Below, one piece after another: positions 8,224-16,564 of a stretch of 64,000 bases of DNA. Under the pieces are notes generated by a model. That model made no database searches. It had not been told where the DNA came from and saw only the letters and a program-made list of their open reading frames with translations. Numbering within the stretch: the first letter of the stretch is position 1; each line of letters begins with the position of its first letter. The position numbers and the translations under genes are program-made. Source of the stretch: Streptomyces sp. YPW6 (lineage in GTDB: Bacteria; Actinomycetota; Actinomycetes; Streptomycetales; Streptomycetaceae); assembly GCF_018866325.1 (NCBI RefSeq), contig NZ_CP076457.1:2329001-2393000 (forward strand), written 5' to 3'.

Positions 8224-9687
8224 ATGGACCGTCGCACGTTTCTCACCGCCGCAGGGACCGGGGCCGCGGCCCTGTCGCTCGGAGCCGCAACAGCCCCCGC
8301 AACAGCAGCAGCCGCCCCTGCCGACCCGCGTCTCCTGCGGACCTGGTTCCGCGACACGTACCGCTCGATCGAGGCGATGACGACCGACTTCGGCCTGGTC
8401 ACCGACAAGATCGACCTCAGGGGCGCGGGAGCCCCCGCCCAGTCCCGCCAGACATCACCCACCAACATCGGCTGCGGCCTGTGGTCGACGGTGGCCGCCG
8501 CGGGCCTGCGCGTGATCGGCGAGGGGGCGATGCTCCGGTCCCTGACCCGTACGGTCACGGCGGTGGAGCAGCTGGAACGCCACCACGGCTTCTGGCTCAA
8601 CTGGTACGACGCGCACGACGGTTCGGTGCTGACCGAGTGGCCGGGCACCGGCGACCCGGTCCGCCCGTTCCTCTCCTCGGTGGACAACGCGTGGCTGGTG
8701 ACGGGCCTGCGGATCGCCGCCGACGCGGCCCCGGCACTGCGCCCGCGCATCGGCCGCATCCTGGCCACGGCGGACTGGTCGTACTTCTACACGCCGTACG
8801 ACCCGGCCGACCCGGTGGCAGGCCCGGGTCAGCTCCGGGGCGGGGTCTGGACGGACACGGACGAGCCGACCCCGCACCACTACGGTGCGCTCAACACCGA
8901 GCCTCGCATGGCGAGTTACCTGGGCATCGCGGACGGCTCACTCCCCGGCGACCACTACTGGCACCTGTTGCGCACGATGCTGCCGGAGCACGAGCAGGAG
9001 CAGCAGCCGGGCGGCGGTTACGTCACGGTCGACGGCGTACGCGTGTGGAACGGCCACTACACGCACCGGGGCCGGAAGGTGGTCCCCACCTGGGGCGGTT
9101 CGATGTTCGAGGCGCTGATGGTGCCGCTGTTCGTGCCGGAGCCGGAGTGGTCGCCGCGAGCCTGGGGGGTGACGCACCAGCGCTACGTGCGCGGCCAGAT
9201 CGACCACGGCCTGCGGGAGGCGCGGTACGGCTACTGGGGCTTCTCCCCCGCCAACGTCCCCGAGGGCGGCTACCAGGAGTACGGGGTCGACGCGCTCGGC
9301 ATGGCGGTCGACGGCTACGCCTCCAACACCGACCGCACCCACACCACGGACGGCGAACCCCTGCCCCCGCCATCGGCGTTCACCAACGGAGTGGTCACGC
9401 CGCACGCCTCGTTCCTCGCCCTGCCGTACGCCCGCCGGGAGGCGGTGGCCAACCTCCGTTCTCTGGAGCGGGACTTCGGGGCGTACGAAGAGGGGTTCGG
9501 CTTCCGGGACTCGGTGAACGTGTCCACGGGCCGGGTCAGCGACTTCATGCTGGCCCTGGACCAGGGAATGATCGCCGCCGCTCTCGCCCAGGAACTCCGC
9601 CCGGGTCTGCTGCAACGGCCCTTCCGCACGGGGGGTTTCCGAACCCGGGTGCGGCCGCTGCTGGAGCGGGAGCGGTTCTCGATCTGA
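8224..9687 (+). CDS. Tat-exported glucoamylase-like glycosidase (PF10091 type, GH144-like)
   Basis: A 487-residue exported protein. The N-terminus has a twin-arginine signal (MDRRTFLTAAG followed by a hydrophobic alanine-rich stretch). The C-terminal half has the PF10091 pattern: WGGSMFEALM, YGYWGFSPA, YGVDALGM, TPHASFLALPYA and GFGFRDSVN...ALDQGMIAA. Proteins with this domain include GH144 endo-beta-1,2-glucanases and relatives, so an (alpha/alpha)-barrel glycosidase is likely. It lies downstream of the importer and GH1 gene on the same strand, with an AGGAG site before ATG 8224, and could generate the oligosaccharide they use. The substrate is inferred from context only; the PF10091 assignment is from remembered motifs. 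Confidence 0.75.
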   Translation: MDRRTFLTAAGTGAAALSLGAATAPATAAAAPADPRLLRTWFRDTYRSIEAMTTDFGLVTDKIDLRGAGAPAQSRQTSPTNIGCGLWSTVAAAGLRVIGEGAMLRSLTRTVTAVEQLERHHGFWLNWYDAHDGSVLTEWPGTGDPVRPFLSSVDNAWLVTGLRIAADAAPALRPRIGRILATADWSYFYTPYDPADPVAGPGQLRGGVWTDTDEPTPHHYGALNTEPRMASYLGIADGSLPGDHYWHLLRTMLPEHEQEQQPGGGYVTVDGVRVWNGHYTHRGRKVVPTWGGSMFEALMVPLFVPEPEWSPRAWGVTHQRYVRGQIDHGLREARYGYWGFSPANVPEGGYQEYGVDALGMAVDGYASNTDRTHTTDGEPLPPPSAFTNGVVTPHASFLALPYARREAVANLRSLERDFGAYEEGFGFRDSVNVSTGRVSDFMLALDQGMIAAALAQELRPGLLQRPFRTGGFRTRVRPLLERERFSI

Positions 9688-9907
9688 GGGCGGCGGCCGC
9701 CAGGAGGGGGAGTCGGCCTCTCCCGGTTCGGCATGCGGCGGCCCGGTCGCCGGCGCTGGGAGCATGCGGCCTGGTGGCCGGTCCGGCAACCGGCGGGGCC
9801 CGTACCCTGCCGGAAGTCGGCATGCCGGGGGCGGGGTACGCCGCTCTACCCTGACGGCGTATCCGGCACAGACACCAGCCGGACGGATTCCGGGGGTGGG
9901 TGGCACG

Positions 9908-10435
9908 ATGTTCGCGCTGGTCTGGGGAACGTTCGCGACAACGCTGGGCTGGGTCGTCGCGGCGGACTTCCGGGGTGCCGCGCACCGTTTCCACGCGTTC
10001 TCCCACGCGGCCACTCCGTTCGCCGGGTCCGGAGCAGCCGTCATCGGCGTCGGCTTCCTCCGTCTGGTGGCGGGGGTGTTCGCCCTGATCGGCCCGATCG
10101 TCCTGGTCTCCGGCCTCCTGGACCTGTGGCGCGGCGAGGCGGAAGCGGTCAGCCTGCCGCCGGTTCCCGCCGGGTTCGTCGCGGTGCAAGCCGTGATCGC
10201 CGGTGTCGCCCTCTGGAGCGCCTGGCGGCGATCGGGCTTCCTGCGCCGCCAGTGGGACGCCGGCAGCGGCCTGCGGCGCACGGCGGTCGCCGGTGTCACG
10301 GCGTCGTTCGTCACCTTCGCCGCGCTGCTCGCCCTCGGCTCGGGGACGTGGATGGTGATCGCCTGGCTGCTGGGCGGCCTGTGCGGCATCACCCTGCTGC
10401 TGAGCGACCCGGCCGGCAGAGCGGCGGATGCCTGA
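9908..10435 (+). CDS. four-segment integral membrane protein of unknown function
   Basis: A 175-residue protein with four predicted membrane spans (about residues 1-20, 40-70, 92-106 and 135-165), separated by short loops with basic residues (WRRSGFLRRQW). I do not recognise a named family. ATG 9908 follows a G-rich stretch and is chosen because the first hydrophobic segment starts immediately. It is convergent with the LtrA gene, whose stop is only nine bases away. Codon usage fits a real gene. Confidence 0.7.
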   Translation: MFALVWGTFATTLGWVVAADFRGAAHRFHAFSHAATPFAGSGAAVIGVGFLRLVAGVFALIGPIVLVSGLLDLWRGEAEAVSLPPVPAGFVAVQAVIAGVALWSAWRRSGFLRRQWDAGSGLRRTAVAGVTASFVTFAALLALGSGTWMVIAWLLGGLCGITLLLSDPAGRAADA

Positions 10436-10443
10436 GCGGGGCT

Positions 10444-11766
10444 CTACCTCACCTCGATCCCCTCCAGCATGCGCCGCTGGTGCTCGCGCCCGAGGGTCTC
10501 GTAACCGATCACGGTCACGAAGGGCGCGAGCATCACCACGATCAGGCACACGGCCAGCGGCCCTTCCGTCACGGCCAGCAGCCAGGCCGCCAGCAGAACG
10601 GCCAGGGTCAGGGCGATCAGGAGCACGTGGAAGCGGTCGGCTGCCGAGAGCAGCAGGGAATGCAGCAGGTAGACGACCAGGAGGTAGAGAGCCACGGGGA
10701 AGGCCAGGGTGAGAACCACGACCGTCTCGGAGATCTCCGCGTGGTGTTCGAGGGAGAGGCCCGCCACGTGCAGACCCGCCCCGGCTCCGGCGACGCCGAT
10801 GAACAGGGGGATGTGTCCGTAGCCGAAGAGATAGCCGCGGTTGCGGCGCCGCTCCAGGACCTCTCCGAAGGGCGTGGTGAAGTAGACCCACCACATGCCG
10901 AAGGTCAGGCCGACCCCCGCGACCACGACGGCGATCGCGTTCCCGGTCCAGGCGGTACCGTCGGCTCCGCCGAGCAGTTCCCCCGAAGAGGCGACCGTGC
11001 CGACCAGGCTCTCGCCGAGCACGATGATCGCGAACAGGCCGTACCGCTCGGCCATGTGGTGCGGGTGCCAGGGCGTGCCGCCCGCCGCCCCCTGGGCGAA
11101 GACGGGCAGCGCGAGTTCCAGTGCGCCGAGGACGACGAACGCCGCGAACACGACGTAGACCGGCAGGCCGACGAAGGCCAGGACGACCCAACCGGCCTGG
11201 GCGATCACCGTCCAGCGGATGTTGGCCAGGCACACGCTCCGGAACGCGGGGGCCTCCCGGGCGGCACGGGACCACTGGAGGACCATCGCGATCCGCATCA
11301 CGACGTACCCGGCGACCATGGCGCGCAGTTCGAGATGGCCGCCCTCGTCGACGGAGTGGAACATCGCGGTGAGCCCGAGCGAGAAGACGACGACCCCGAT
11401 CATCTGGAGCATCGTCAGGACCCGGTAGAGCCAGTCGTCCGTGGCGAAGGCCGAGGCGAACCAGGTGAAGCTGATCCAGGCGACGCTGATCGCGAACATC
11501 GCCATGACGAACGCGGTGACCGCGTGCGCCAGGTGCCCTTCGGCCAGGAGCTCGGCGAACTGCGACGACGCCGTGCCGACCGCGACGACGAAGGTCAGAT
11601 CGAACAGCAGCTCCAACGGTGAGGCGGCCCGGCCGTCCTCCTCGGGGTCGCGTCCGGTCATCGGGACGAGCCGCCGCCGCGACCGGCCGGGGGCGCCGGT
11701 CCTGCAGCTCATGTCGCTCTGGTCGCCCATGTCGCTTTCGGAGTGTTCTGGCATGCGCGCCATCAT
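10444..11766 (-). CDS. ltrA: low temperature requirement protein A (LtrA) family membrane protein
   Basis: A polytopic membrane protein of about 440 residues. It carries the family opening ASPLELLFDLTFVVAVG, then AERYGLFAIIVLGESLVGT in the middle, and about ten or more membrane spans. LtrA proteins were named from a Listeria cold-growth mutant, but their biochemical role is not settled. Starts at 11766, 11763 and 11754 are all possible; none has a strong ribosome site, and the first about 40 residues are hydrophilic. It is separated from the next leftward operon by about 30 bases and may share its transcript. Confidence 0.88.
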   Translation of the reverse strand: MMARMPEHSESDMGDQSDMSCRTGAPGRSRRRLVPMTGRDPEEDGRAASPLELLFDLTFVVAVGTASSQFAELLAEGHLAHAVTAFVMAMFAISVAWISFTWFASAFATDDWLYRVLTMLQMIGVVVFSLGLTAMFHSVDEGGHLELRAMVAGYVVMRIAMVLQWSRAAREAPAFRSVCLANIRWTVIAQAGWVVLAFVGLPVYVVFAAFVVLGALELALPVFAQGAAGGTPWHPHHMAERYGLFAIIVLGESLVGTVASSGELLGGADGTAWTGNAIAVVVAGVGLTFGMWWVYFTTPFGEVLERRRNRGYLFGYGHIPLFIGVAGAGAGLHVAGLSLEHHAEISETVVVLTLAFPVALYLLVVYLLHSLLLSAADRFHVLLIALTLAVLLAAWLLAVTEGPLAVCLIVVMLAPFVTVIGYETLGREHQRRMLEGIEVR

Positions 11767-11794
11767 CCCGAGGCGGGGCCGCCACGACGGGGAA

Positions 11795-12175
11795 TCACAC
11801 GCCGTCGCGTGGCGTGAGGTGCGGGTGCTCCTGTGCGAGTACGGCGTCCACCGCCGTGAGCGTCGGATCGGTGACGTCCCGGTCGTGGGCGGAAGGGTGA
11901 CCGTCGAACAGCCCGCACGCGTCCTCGCCCTCCGGATCGGTCACTCCGCACCAGTCCAGCTCCGCCAGGGTCGCCCGCTCGCCCCTCCAGCGGGCCCAGA
12001 CGGCGGTGCCGTTCGCGTCGTCGTCCCACAACGCCATCGCGTGGTCACCGTCGTGGCCGGCGGCCAGCTCGCAGAGGAGGTGTCCGGCTTCCGGGCGGCC
12101 GCCGCCGTCGGCAGCGGCGAGTCGGAGCACGAAGTCCGGGGGCGGCAGCAGGGTCACGGCGGTGCACTGGTTCAT
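11795..12175 (-). CDS. small protein of unknown function, paralogue of the gene at 12203-12730
   Basis: A 126-residue acidic soluble protein. Its beginning (MNQCTAV...PDFVLRLAA) and its GLFDGHPSAH...DVTDP segment align with MLQCTAV...LDVLLALAT and GYFDHHPGPH...SVTDP of the upstream neighbour, showing tandem duplication. Cys, His and Asp residues recur at matching places (CELAAGHDGDHA versus CELGDHDASSEHA) and could bind a metal, but no family is recognised. It is the last gene of a leftward four-gene run that starts opposite the XRE/DUF397 pair. ATG 12175 was chosen because it aligns with the paralogue start. Confidence 0.65.
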   Translation of the reverse strand: MNQCTAVTLLPPPDFVLRLAAADGGGRPEAGHLLCELAAGHDGDHAMALWDDDANGTAVWARWRGERATLAELDWCGVTDPEGEDACGLFDGHPSAHDRDVTDPTLTAVDAVLAQEHPHLTPRDGV

Positions 12176-12202
12176 GGAGCGGAAGTCCTCCGGTCGTCGC
12201 CG

Positions 12203-12730
12203 TCAGGGCGCGTCGGTGTCGGGTACGTCGGGGGTTTCGGGCGCTTCCGGTGGGCCGGGGGCGTCGGAAAGGCCGGGCGGGCAGGGGGTGCCGGGCGGGC
12301 CGGGCGCGTCGTCTCCACGGACGAGTCGCCGGACCTCGCTGTGGACGTGGTCCGCGATGAGGTCACCGAGCGGGTCGGTCACGGAGAACGAGTGCGGCCC
12401 GGGGTGATGGTCGAAGTACCCGCACACGGTCACCGTGCGGGTCGCCAGCTCGCGGAGCACGGCAGGACACAGGCGGAGTACGTCGAGCCGGTGCACGCGG
12501 TGGGCGCCGGTCCCGGACCAGAGCAGCCACAGGTCCTGGTCGTCCGAGGTGTCCGCCGTCCACAGGTGTGCGGCGTGCTCGGATGATGCGTCGTGGTCGC
12601 CCAGCTCGCACAGGGCGAAGTCCTCCGGCCCCACCACATCGGGCGGATGCCCGGGACCGCCCTCCATGGTGGCGAGCGCCAGCAGCACGTCGAGGTACGG
12701 CACCTGGGCTACGGCAGTGCATTGCAGCAC
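12203..12730 (-). CDS. small protein of unknown function with Pro/Asp-rich tail, paralogue of 11795-12175
   Basis: A 175-residue protein. The first about 135 residues resemble the downstream neighbour (QCTAV start, CELGDHDASSEHAAHLW, GYFDHHPGPH). A proline-, alanine- and aspartate-rich tail of about 40 residues (PPGTPCPPG...) follows and looks disordered. It starts with GTG 12730, four bases after the stop of the preceding gene, so the two are translationally linked. I recognise no family. The shared CEL...H...H and FD.HP.PH patterns in both paralogues are the most testable feature. Confidence 0.65.
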   Translation of the reverse strand: MLQCTAVAQVPYLDVLLALATMEGGPGHPPDVVGPEDFALCELGDHDASSEHAAHLWTADTSDDQDLWLLWSGTGAHRVHRLDVLRLCPAVLRELATRTVTVCGYFDHHPGPHSFSVTDPLGDLIADHVHSEVRRLVRGDDAPGPPGTPCPPGLSDAPGPPEAPETPDVPDTDAP

Positions 12731-12734
12731 GCGG

Positions 12735-13211
12735 TCAGACCCCTTCCGAACGGAACGGGGGCGGGTGGCCCGCCGGGGCTTGTGCCGCCCACCCCACCAG
12801 ATCGACGGGCCACGCGCCGAGGGTGACGCGCAGCCCCACGAAGGGGTCGACGACGGTCAGCAGGGCGGGCAGCCCGGATTCCAGTGCGCCGAGGGCGTGG
12901 TCCTGGCTGCCGTGGTCTCCCGCCCACGCCCGGAGCGCCTCGGGGGCGTCGGAGCCGTGGAAGGTGACCGGGCGGACGTCCCTGGCCCCGAGCCACACGG
13001 CGGGCGGGGGCAGGCTGCACCCGTGCGCGTCCGCCAGCCGCAGCGCCTGCCGCCGCAGCCAGCGGAGGACGAGCCGGCGGTTCGGCAGGGCGACCCCGCC
13101 GAGCGGGAGTGCCCGGCCGCCGACCGTGGCGGTGACGGCCGCGACGTAGTCCAGCACCCTCGCACGGCCCGCGCCCGGCCGTCCGCCGCTGCCGGGGAGA
13201 CCCGCGCTCAC
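12735..13211 (-). CDS. conserved hypothetical protein in small operon
   Basis: A protein of about 158 residues starting at GTG 13211, which overlaps the upstream stop codon as GTGA. The frame runs further upstream, but the coupling and the lack of family-like sequence favour the short form. It contains VTATVGGRALPLGGVALPN, a basic helix (RLVLRWLRRQALRLADAHG), and a C-terminal part rich in small residues. No catalytic motif is visible and no family is recognised. It is the second gene of the leftward run opposite the XRE regulator. Confidence 0.6.
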   Translation of the reverse strand: MSAGLPGSGGRPGAGRARVLDYVAAVTATVGGRALPLGGVALPNRRLVLRWLRRQALRLADAHGCSLPPPAVWLGARDVRPVTFHGSDAPEALRAWAGDHGSQDHALGALESGLPALLTVVDPFVGLRVTLGAWPVDLVGWAAQAPAGHPPPFRSEGV

Positions 13212-13468
13212 AGCACCTCTCCCCGGCTGCGCGCGTTGAGCCGCGCGGTACGGGCCCGGAGCCCCTCCATGAGCAACGCGGGCCGTACGTAACGGGGTTC
13301 GACTTCCCACTCGCGCCCGCCGCCGACCGGCCGGAGGGACCAGTAGGGGCCGGCGACTCCCTGGAACTCCCCCACGCGGTCACCGCGACTGGTGTCCGCG
13401 AGCAGGGTCCCGGGGGCGGGGGCGCCTGGGGGCCGCTCCGTATTCGTGCTGGCGTTCTCGCCGTACAC
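13208..13468 (-). CDS. small actinobacterial protein of unknown function, first gene of leftward operon
   Basis: An 86-residue protein with segments typical of small proteins encoded near helix-turn-helix/DUF397 loci (LLADTSRGDRVGEFQG..GPYWSLRP..GGREWEVEP..VRPA). The function is unknown. The stop overlaps the GTG start of the next gene. It is divergent from the XRE gene at 13562, with only about 93 bases between the starts, so the two promoters probably overlap and may be controlled by the XRE protein. Confidence 0.65.
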   Translation of the reverse strand: MYGENASTNTERPPGAPAPGTLLADTSRGDRVGEFQGVAGPYWSLRPVGGGREWEVEPRYVRPALLMEGLRARTARLNARSRGEVL

Positions 13469-13561
13469 CGATCGCTCCTCTCTGTAGCCGAACGACTACC
13501 GGGGCGACTCAGCGTGGCCTAGCGTGGATACGTCTTCAACGTTTCGGAACTGGGGGATACG

Positions 13562-14401
13562 TTGGTCAACCGCAAGGAAGTGAACCCTGACGGGGGCCCC
13601 GAGGCGGCTTACGGAGCGCGCCTGCGGCGGGAGCGAGAGGCTCGGGGCTGGAAACAGGACGACCTCGGGGGCCGCATCGGCTACACGGGACGGCACGTTT
13701 CCGGCGTGGAATTGTGCCACAAGTCCCCAACTCGCAAGTTCTCGATCGCCGTTGACGTGGCGATGAATTTCACGGGAACCGCTGACTCGTTCGAGCGCGA
13801 GTGGCGGAAGATCAAGCACGGGGTGCTGTTGCAGGGCTTCCCGGAGTATGTGGCGCTGGAGGGCCGGGCGGCGGAGATCCGCATGTTCGAGGTCGGCGTC
13901 ATCCCGGGCCTGCTCCAGACCCGGGAGTACGCGCAGGCACTGGACGACGCGGCCGTCGCGCGGGGCGTCATCACGCCCGAACAGGCCGAACAACGCATGA
14001 CGTTGCTCATGGAGCGACAGGGCGCGCTGGTACGCACCGCTCCACCGACACTGATCGCGGTGCTGGACGAGAGCTGCATCCGCCGTCCGGTCGGCGGACC
14101 CGCCGTGATGGAGGCTCAGTTGCAGCATCTGGTCGACTTCGCCGCCCAGCCCCACACCATGTTGCAGATCGCCCCTTTCAGCATCGGTGAGCATCGACCA
14201 TTCAACCGGGCGGTGAACCTGCTGACCCTCCAGGACCGGTCCGTGGTCTCCTATGTCGAGTCCGAGACGCAGGGGCATCTGGACCGCGAACTCAGCTCTG
14301 TCATCCCGGTGGTGAGGGCCTACCATCAGTTGCAGGCCGTGTCTCTGTCCCAGACAGAGACCGTGGACATGATCCACGAGCATCGAAAGGGCACCCCGTG
14401 A
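13562..14401 (+). CDS. XRE-family helix-turn-helix regulator of the DUF397-linked (WhiJ-like) class
   Basis: A 279-residue DNA-binding protein. The helix-turn-helix lies at about residues 17-50 (LRREREARGWKQDDLGGRIGYTGRHVSGVE), followed by the large DUF5753-type domain with PGLLQTREYAQAL and LQIAPFS. Translation starts at TTG 13562 (MVNRKEVNP). A GTGA overlap couples it to the DUF397 gene. Such pairs are abundant in Streptomyces; members such as WhiJ and AbaA-linked proteins influence development and antibiotic production, and the small partner is thought to modulate the regulator. The likely target is the divergent small-protein operon beside it. Confidence 0.9.
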   Translation: MVNRKEVNPDGGPEAAYGARLRREREARGWKQDDLGGRIGYTGRHVSGVELCHKSPTRKFSIAVDVAMNFTGTADSFEREWRKIKHGVLLQGFPEYVALEGRAAEIRMFEVGVIPGLLQTREYAQALDDAAVARGVITPEQAEQRMTLLMERQGALVRTAPPTLIAVLDESCIRRPVGGPAVMEAQLQHLVDFAAQPHTMLQIAPFSIGEHRPFNRAVNLLTLQDRSVVSYVESETQGHLDRELSSVIPVVRAYHQLQAVSLSQTETVDMIHEHRKGTP

Positions 14402-14616
14402 CCAGCGAATCCACGACCCGGCAGTGGGTCAAGTCCTCCTACAGCGGCAATGGCGGCACCTGCGTCGAGTGGGCCCCGGCCACCGCCTCCACCACCGGCA
14501 TCGTCCCCGTACGCGACTCGAAGAACCCGGACGGCCCGGCCCTGGCCGTCGCCGCCGCCGCGTTCTCCTCCTTCGTGGCGGGCGTCAAGGCCGGGGGCTT
14601 CGACACCACCACCTGA
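14398..14616 (+). CDS. DUF397 small protein, partner of the XRE regulator
   Basis: A 72-residue protein carrying the DUF397 signature WVKSSYSGNGGTCVEWAP and VPVRDSKNPDGPAL. Its GTG start overlaps the XRE stop by four bases. DUF397 proteins are almost always paired with a DUF5753-type XRE regulator and are believed to bind or antagonise it. The C-terminal helix (AVAAAAFSSFVAGVKAGGF) is the usual ending. Confidence 0.92.
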   Translation: MTSESTTRQWVKSSYSGNGGTCVEWAPATASTTGIVPVRDSKNPDGPALAVAAAAFSSFVAGVKAGGFDTTT

Positions 14617-14820
14617 CCGGCGCCACCGCCTGACCGGCATCACCGCCGTCGCTCCGGCCACGCCCCACCGCGCCCGCGCGCACGGTGGGGCGTACCGCTG
14701 TCCGGACGGGCCCGGCCGTGCCTGCGCTCCCGGTGTGACGGCCACGGAGCCGGCGGGTCGGACCGATCGTGAGGACGACCGTCCGCCGCCTTCCTCGCCG
14801 CCGTGGAGAGCGACGCGCCT

Positions 14821-15084
14821 TCAGCGTGCCCTTCGTCCGGCGCGGGCGCGGCCCACCGCCTGGTTGGCGGCTTCCAGGGCGAGGCCGACGGCGGCGACCG
14901 TGAGCAGGCGCAGCCACCACGGGAACCCGAGGAACTCCCCGCACACGAAGACCGTGACGAGCGAGACGACGAGTGTCACCACGAACGGGAGATTCTTCAC
15001 TTCGCCGTTCGCGGAGGTCGGCGAGGTCGATGAGTTCGAGGAATCCGAAGAATCCGAAGAATCCGACCGCGAAAATGATGTCAT
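14821..15084 (-). CDS. small membrane protein with Ser/Asp repeat N-terminus
   Basis: An 87-residue protein. The first about 25 residues are a repeated Ser-Asp-Ser run (SDSSDSSDSSNSS), reflecting a short DNA repeat (GAATCCGAA units, 15035-15065). Two closely spaced hydrophobic segments follow (LPFVVTLVVSLVTVFVCG and WWLRLLTVAAVGLALEAA), then a basic tail (RARAGRRAR). No family is recognised. ATG 15084 has an AGGAAGGA stretch about 13 bases upstream. It is a stand-alone leftward gene. Confidence 0.55.
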   Translation of the reverse strand: MTSFSRSDSSDSSDSSNSSTSPTSANGEVKNLPFVVTLVVSLVTVFVCGEFLGFPWWLRLLTVAAVGLALEAANQAVGRARAGRRAR

Positions 15085-15469
15085 GCCGAAAGCACGTCCT
15101 TCCTGTGACGGATGACGGAAGAACCAGCCTGATTCGTCTCCGCATGACCGGGCATCGCCCGGAAACGGCACGCAGCACATGCCCTCTGCTCCCCCGTGCA
15201 TTTCCCCTGTCGGTGAGCCGGATGACACCGATGTGGTCAGCATCGGATGCGGCACGGAACGAGCCTAGCCGGACATGATCATCGCCAGACCACGGCTCGG
15301 CTGTGAGCATGTGCACGGTGGGGAAGAGCAACCTTTCCGCGATGAACGGCCTCCACCCCGCCCGCATTCGGAGGACGAAGCACCAAGTCCCCACGGGGAA
15401 CACATACGCGGCCTCGCCCGGCGGACCAAAGCCCCCGAACCCGTTTCCGTACACCGTGAGTCGAAAGGG
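15085..15469. other. intergenic region, no gene seen
   Basis: About 385 bases between two leftward genes. It presumably holds the promoter of the small membrane protein and the end of the YdcF-type transcript. I see no convincing gene, repeat or strong hairpin. Confidence 0.4.
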
Positions 15470-16480
15470 CTACCAGCCCATCCCCACCACCACGGCCAGC
15501 GCCGCCAGCAGCACGCACAGCGCTCCGTTGACGATCCGGTGCTCCCAGAACACCGCGACGAACTCCCGGATCGTCGCGCTCGGCCAGAAGTACGCGGCGG
15601 TGGGCGAGCCGATCACCTGGCCGCGCACCCCCTCCTTGCGGGCGGTCATCGCGGCCCGGAACGCGTGGAAGTTGTTGGTCACCACGACGCAGACGTAACG
15701 CTCGTCGGCCGCTTCCATCAGGCTCCGGCTGAAGCGCAGGTTCTCCGTCGTCGTACGCGAGCGGTTCTCCTCCAGGACGAGATCCGGGTCGGCGCCCTCG
15801 GCCACCAGCCAGCGGCCCATCGCCTCGGCCTCCGGCAGCTTCTCGTCCGGGCCCTGGCCCCCCGAGACCAGCAGGGCGGGGGCCGGTCCGCCCCGGGCGA
15901 TCTGCTGGTCCCGGACCCGGAGGCCGGAGCGCAGACGCGAGGCGAGCAGTGGAGGAACGCGTTCGCCGCCGATGAGGCCCGACCCCAGCATCACCACGAA
16001 GTCCACGTCGCCGCGCACCCGGATGCGGCCGTAGAGAAAGGCGTAGGCGAGGAAGCAGAGGAAGAGGAAGGCGACGTAGCCGGTGATCAGGACGACGGCC
16101 AGGATGAAGGCGCGGTACGCGTGCGAGCCGCCCAGGTAGTCGGCGGTGACCACGAGGGCCAGGACCGCGAAGATTCCCACCCCGGCCAGGCCCGAGAGGA
16201 GGTTGGCCGGGCGGCGGCCCTCCTTGCGGACCATGGTGAGGCCGTTGACCACGAGGAAGCCGCCGAGGACCACGGTCGCGATCACGGGCACCAGGAACAC
16301 CAGCGCGTACACCGGCACGGCCAGGCTGTCCGGCAGCCGGTCCACCTGCGTCAGCAGGGCGAACGACAGGCTCAGCACGGTCAGCCCGAGCAGCACCGCG
16401 TTGCGGAACTGGCGGCGGTCCTGCCGTACGCCCCAGCAGAACCAGAGCAGGAACACGGCCGTCGGGGCGAAAGCGATCAC
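15470..16480 (-). CDS. YdcF/SanA-type (DUF218) membrane protein
   Basis: A 336-residue protein with five or six membrane spans in the first half and a DUF218 domain in the second (about residues 155-310). Domain marks are VVMLGSGLIGGERVPPLLASRL, a conserved LLVSGGQGPDEKLPEAEAM segment, SRTTTENLRFS and VTNNFHAFRA. A last hydrophobic segment ends the chain. Bacterial relatives (YdcF, SanA, ElyC) act in envelope integrity or peptidoglycan precursor handling; the exact reaction is unknown. It sits 84 bases downstream of another leftward envelope-associated gene. Confidence 0.88.
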   Translation of the reverse strand: MIAFAPTAVFLLWFCWGVRQDRRQFRNAVLLGLTVLSLSFALLTQVDRLPDSLAVPVYALVFLVPVIATVVLGGFLVVNGLTMVRKEGRRPANLLSGLAGVGIFAVLALVVTADYLGGSHAYRAFILAVVLITGYVAFLFLCFLAYAFLYGRIRVRGDVDFVVMLGSGLIGGERVPPLLASRLRSGLRVRDQQIARGGPAPALLVSGGQGPDEKLPEAEAMGRWLVAEGADPDLVLEENRSRTTTENLRFSRSLMEAADERYVCVVVTNNFHAFRAAMTARKEGVRGQVIGSPTAAYFWPSATIREFVAVFWEHRIVNGALCVLLAALAVVVGMGW

Positions 16481-16564
16481 GGGGACCTCGGGTTCGTGGG
16501 TACGTCGGGGGCGGGGCGGCTGCGGCGGCGGGCCGCCGGACGGATGCCGGCGTGGGTCCGGCGG

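Noticed and set aside
9545-11785. A long leftward frame covering the PF10091 gene end and LtrA
   Set aside because: It overlaps genes with firm family motifs and reads as Arg/Gly-rich low-complexity protein.
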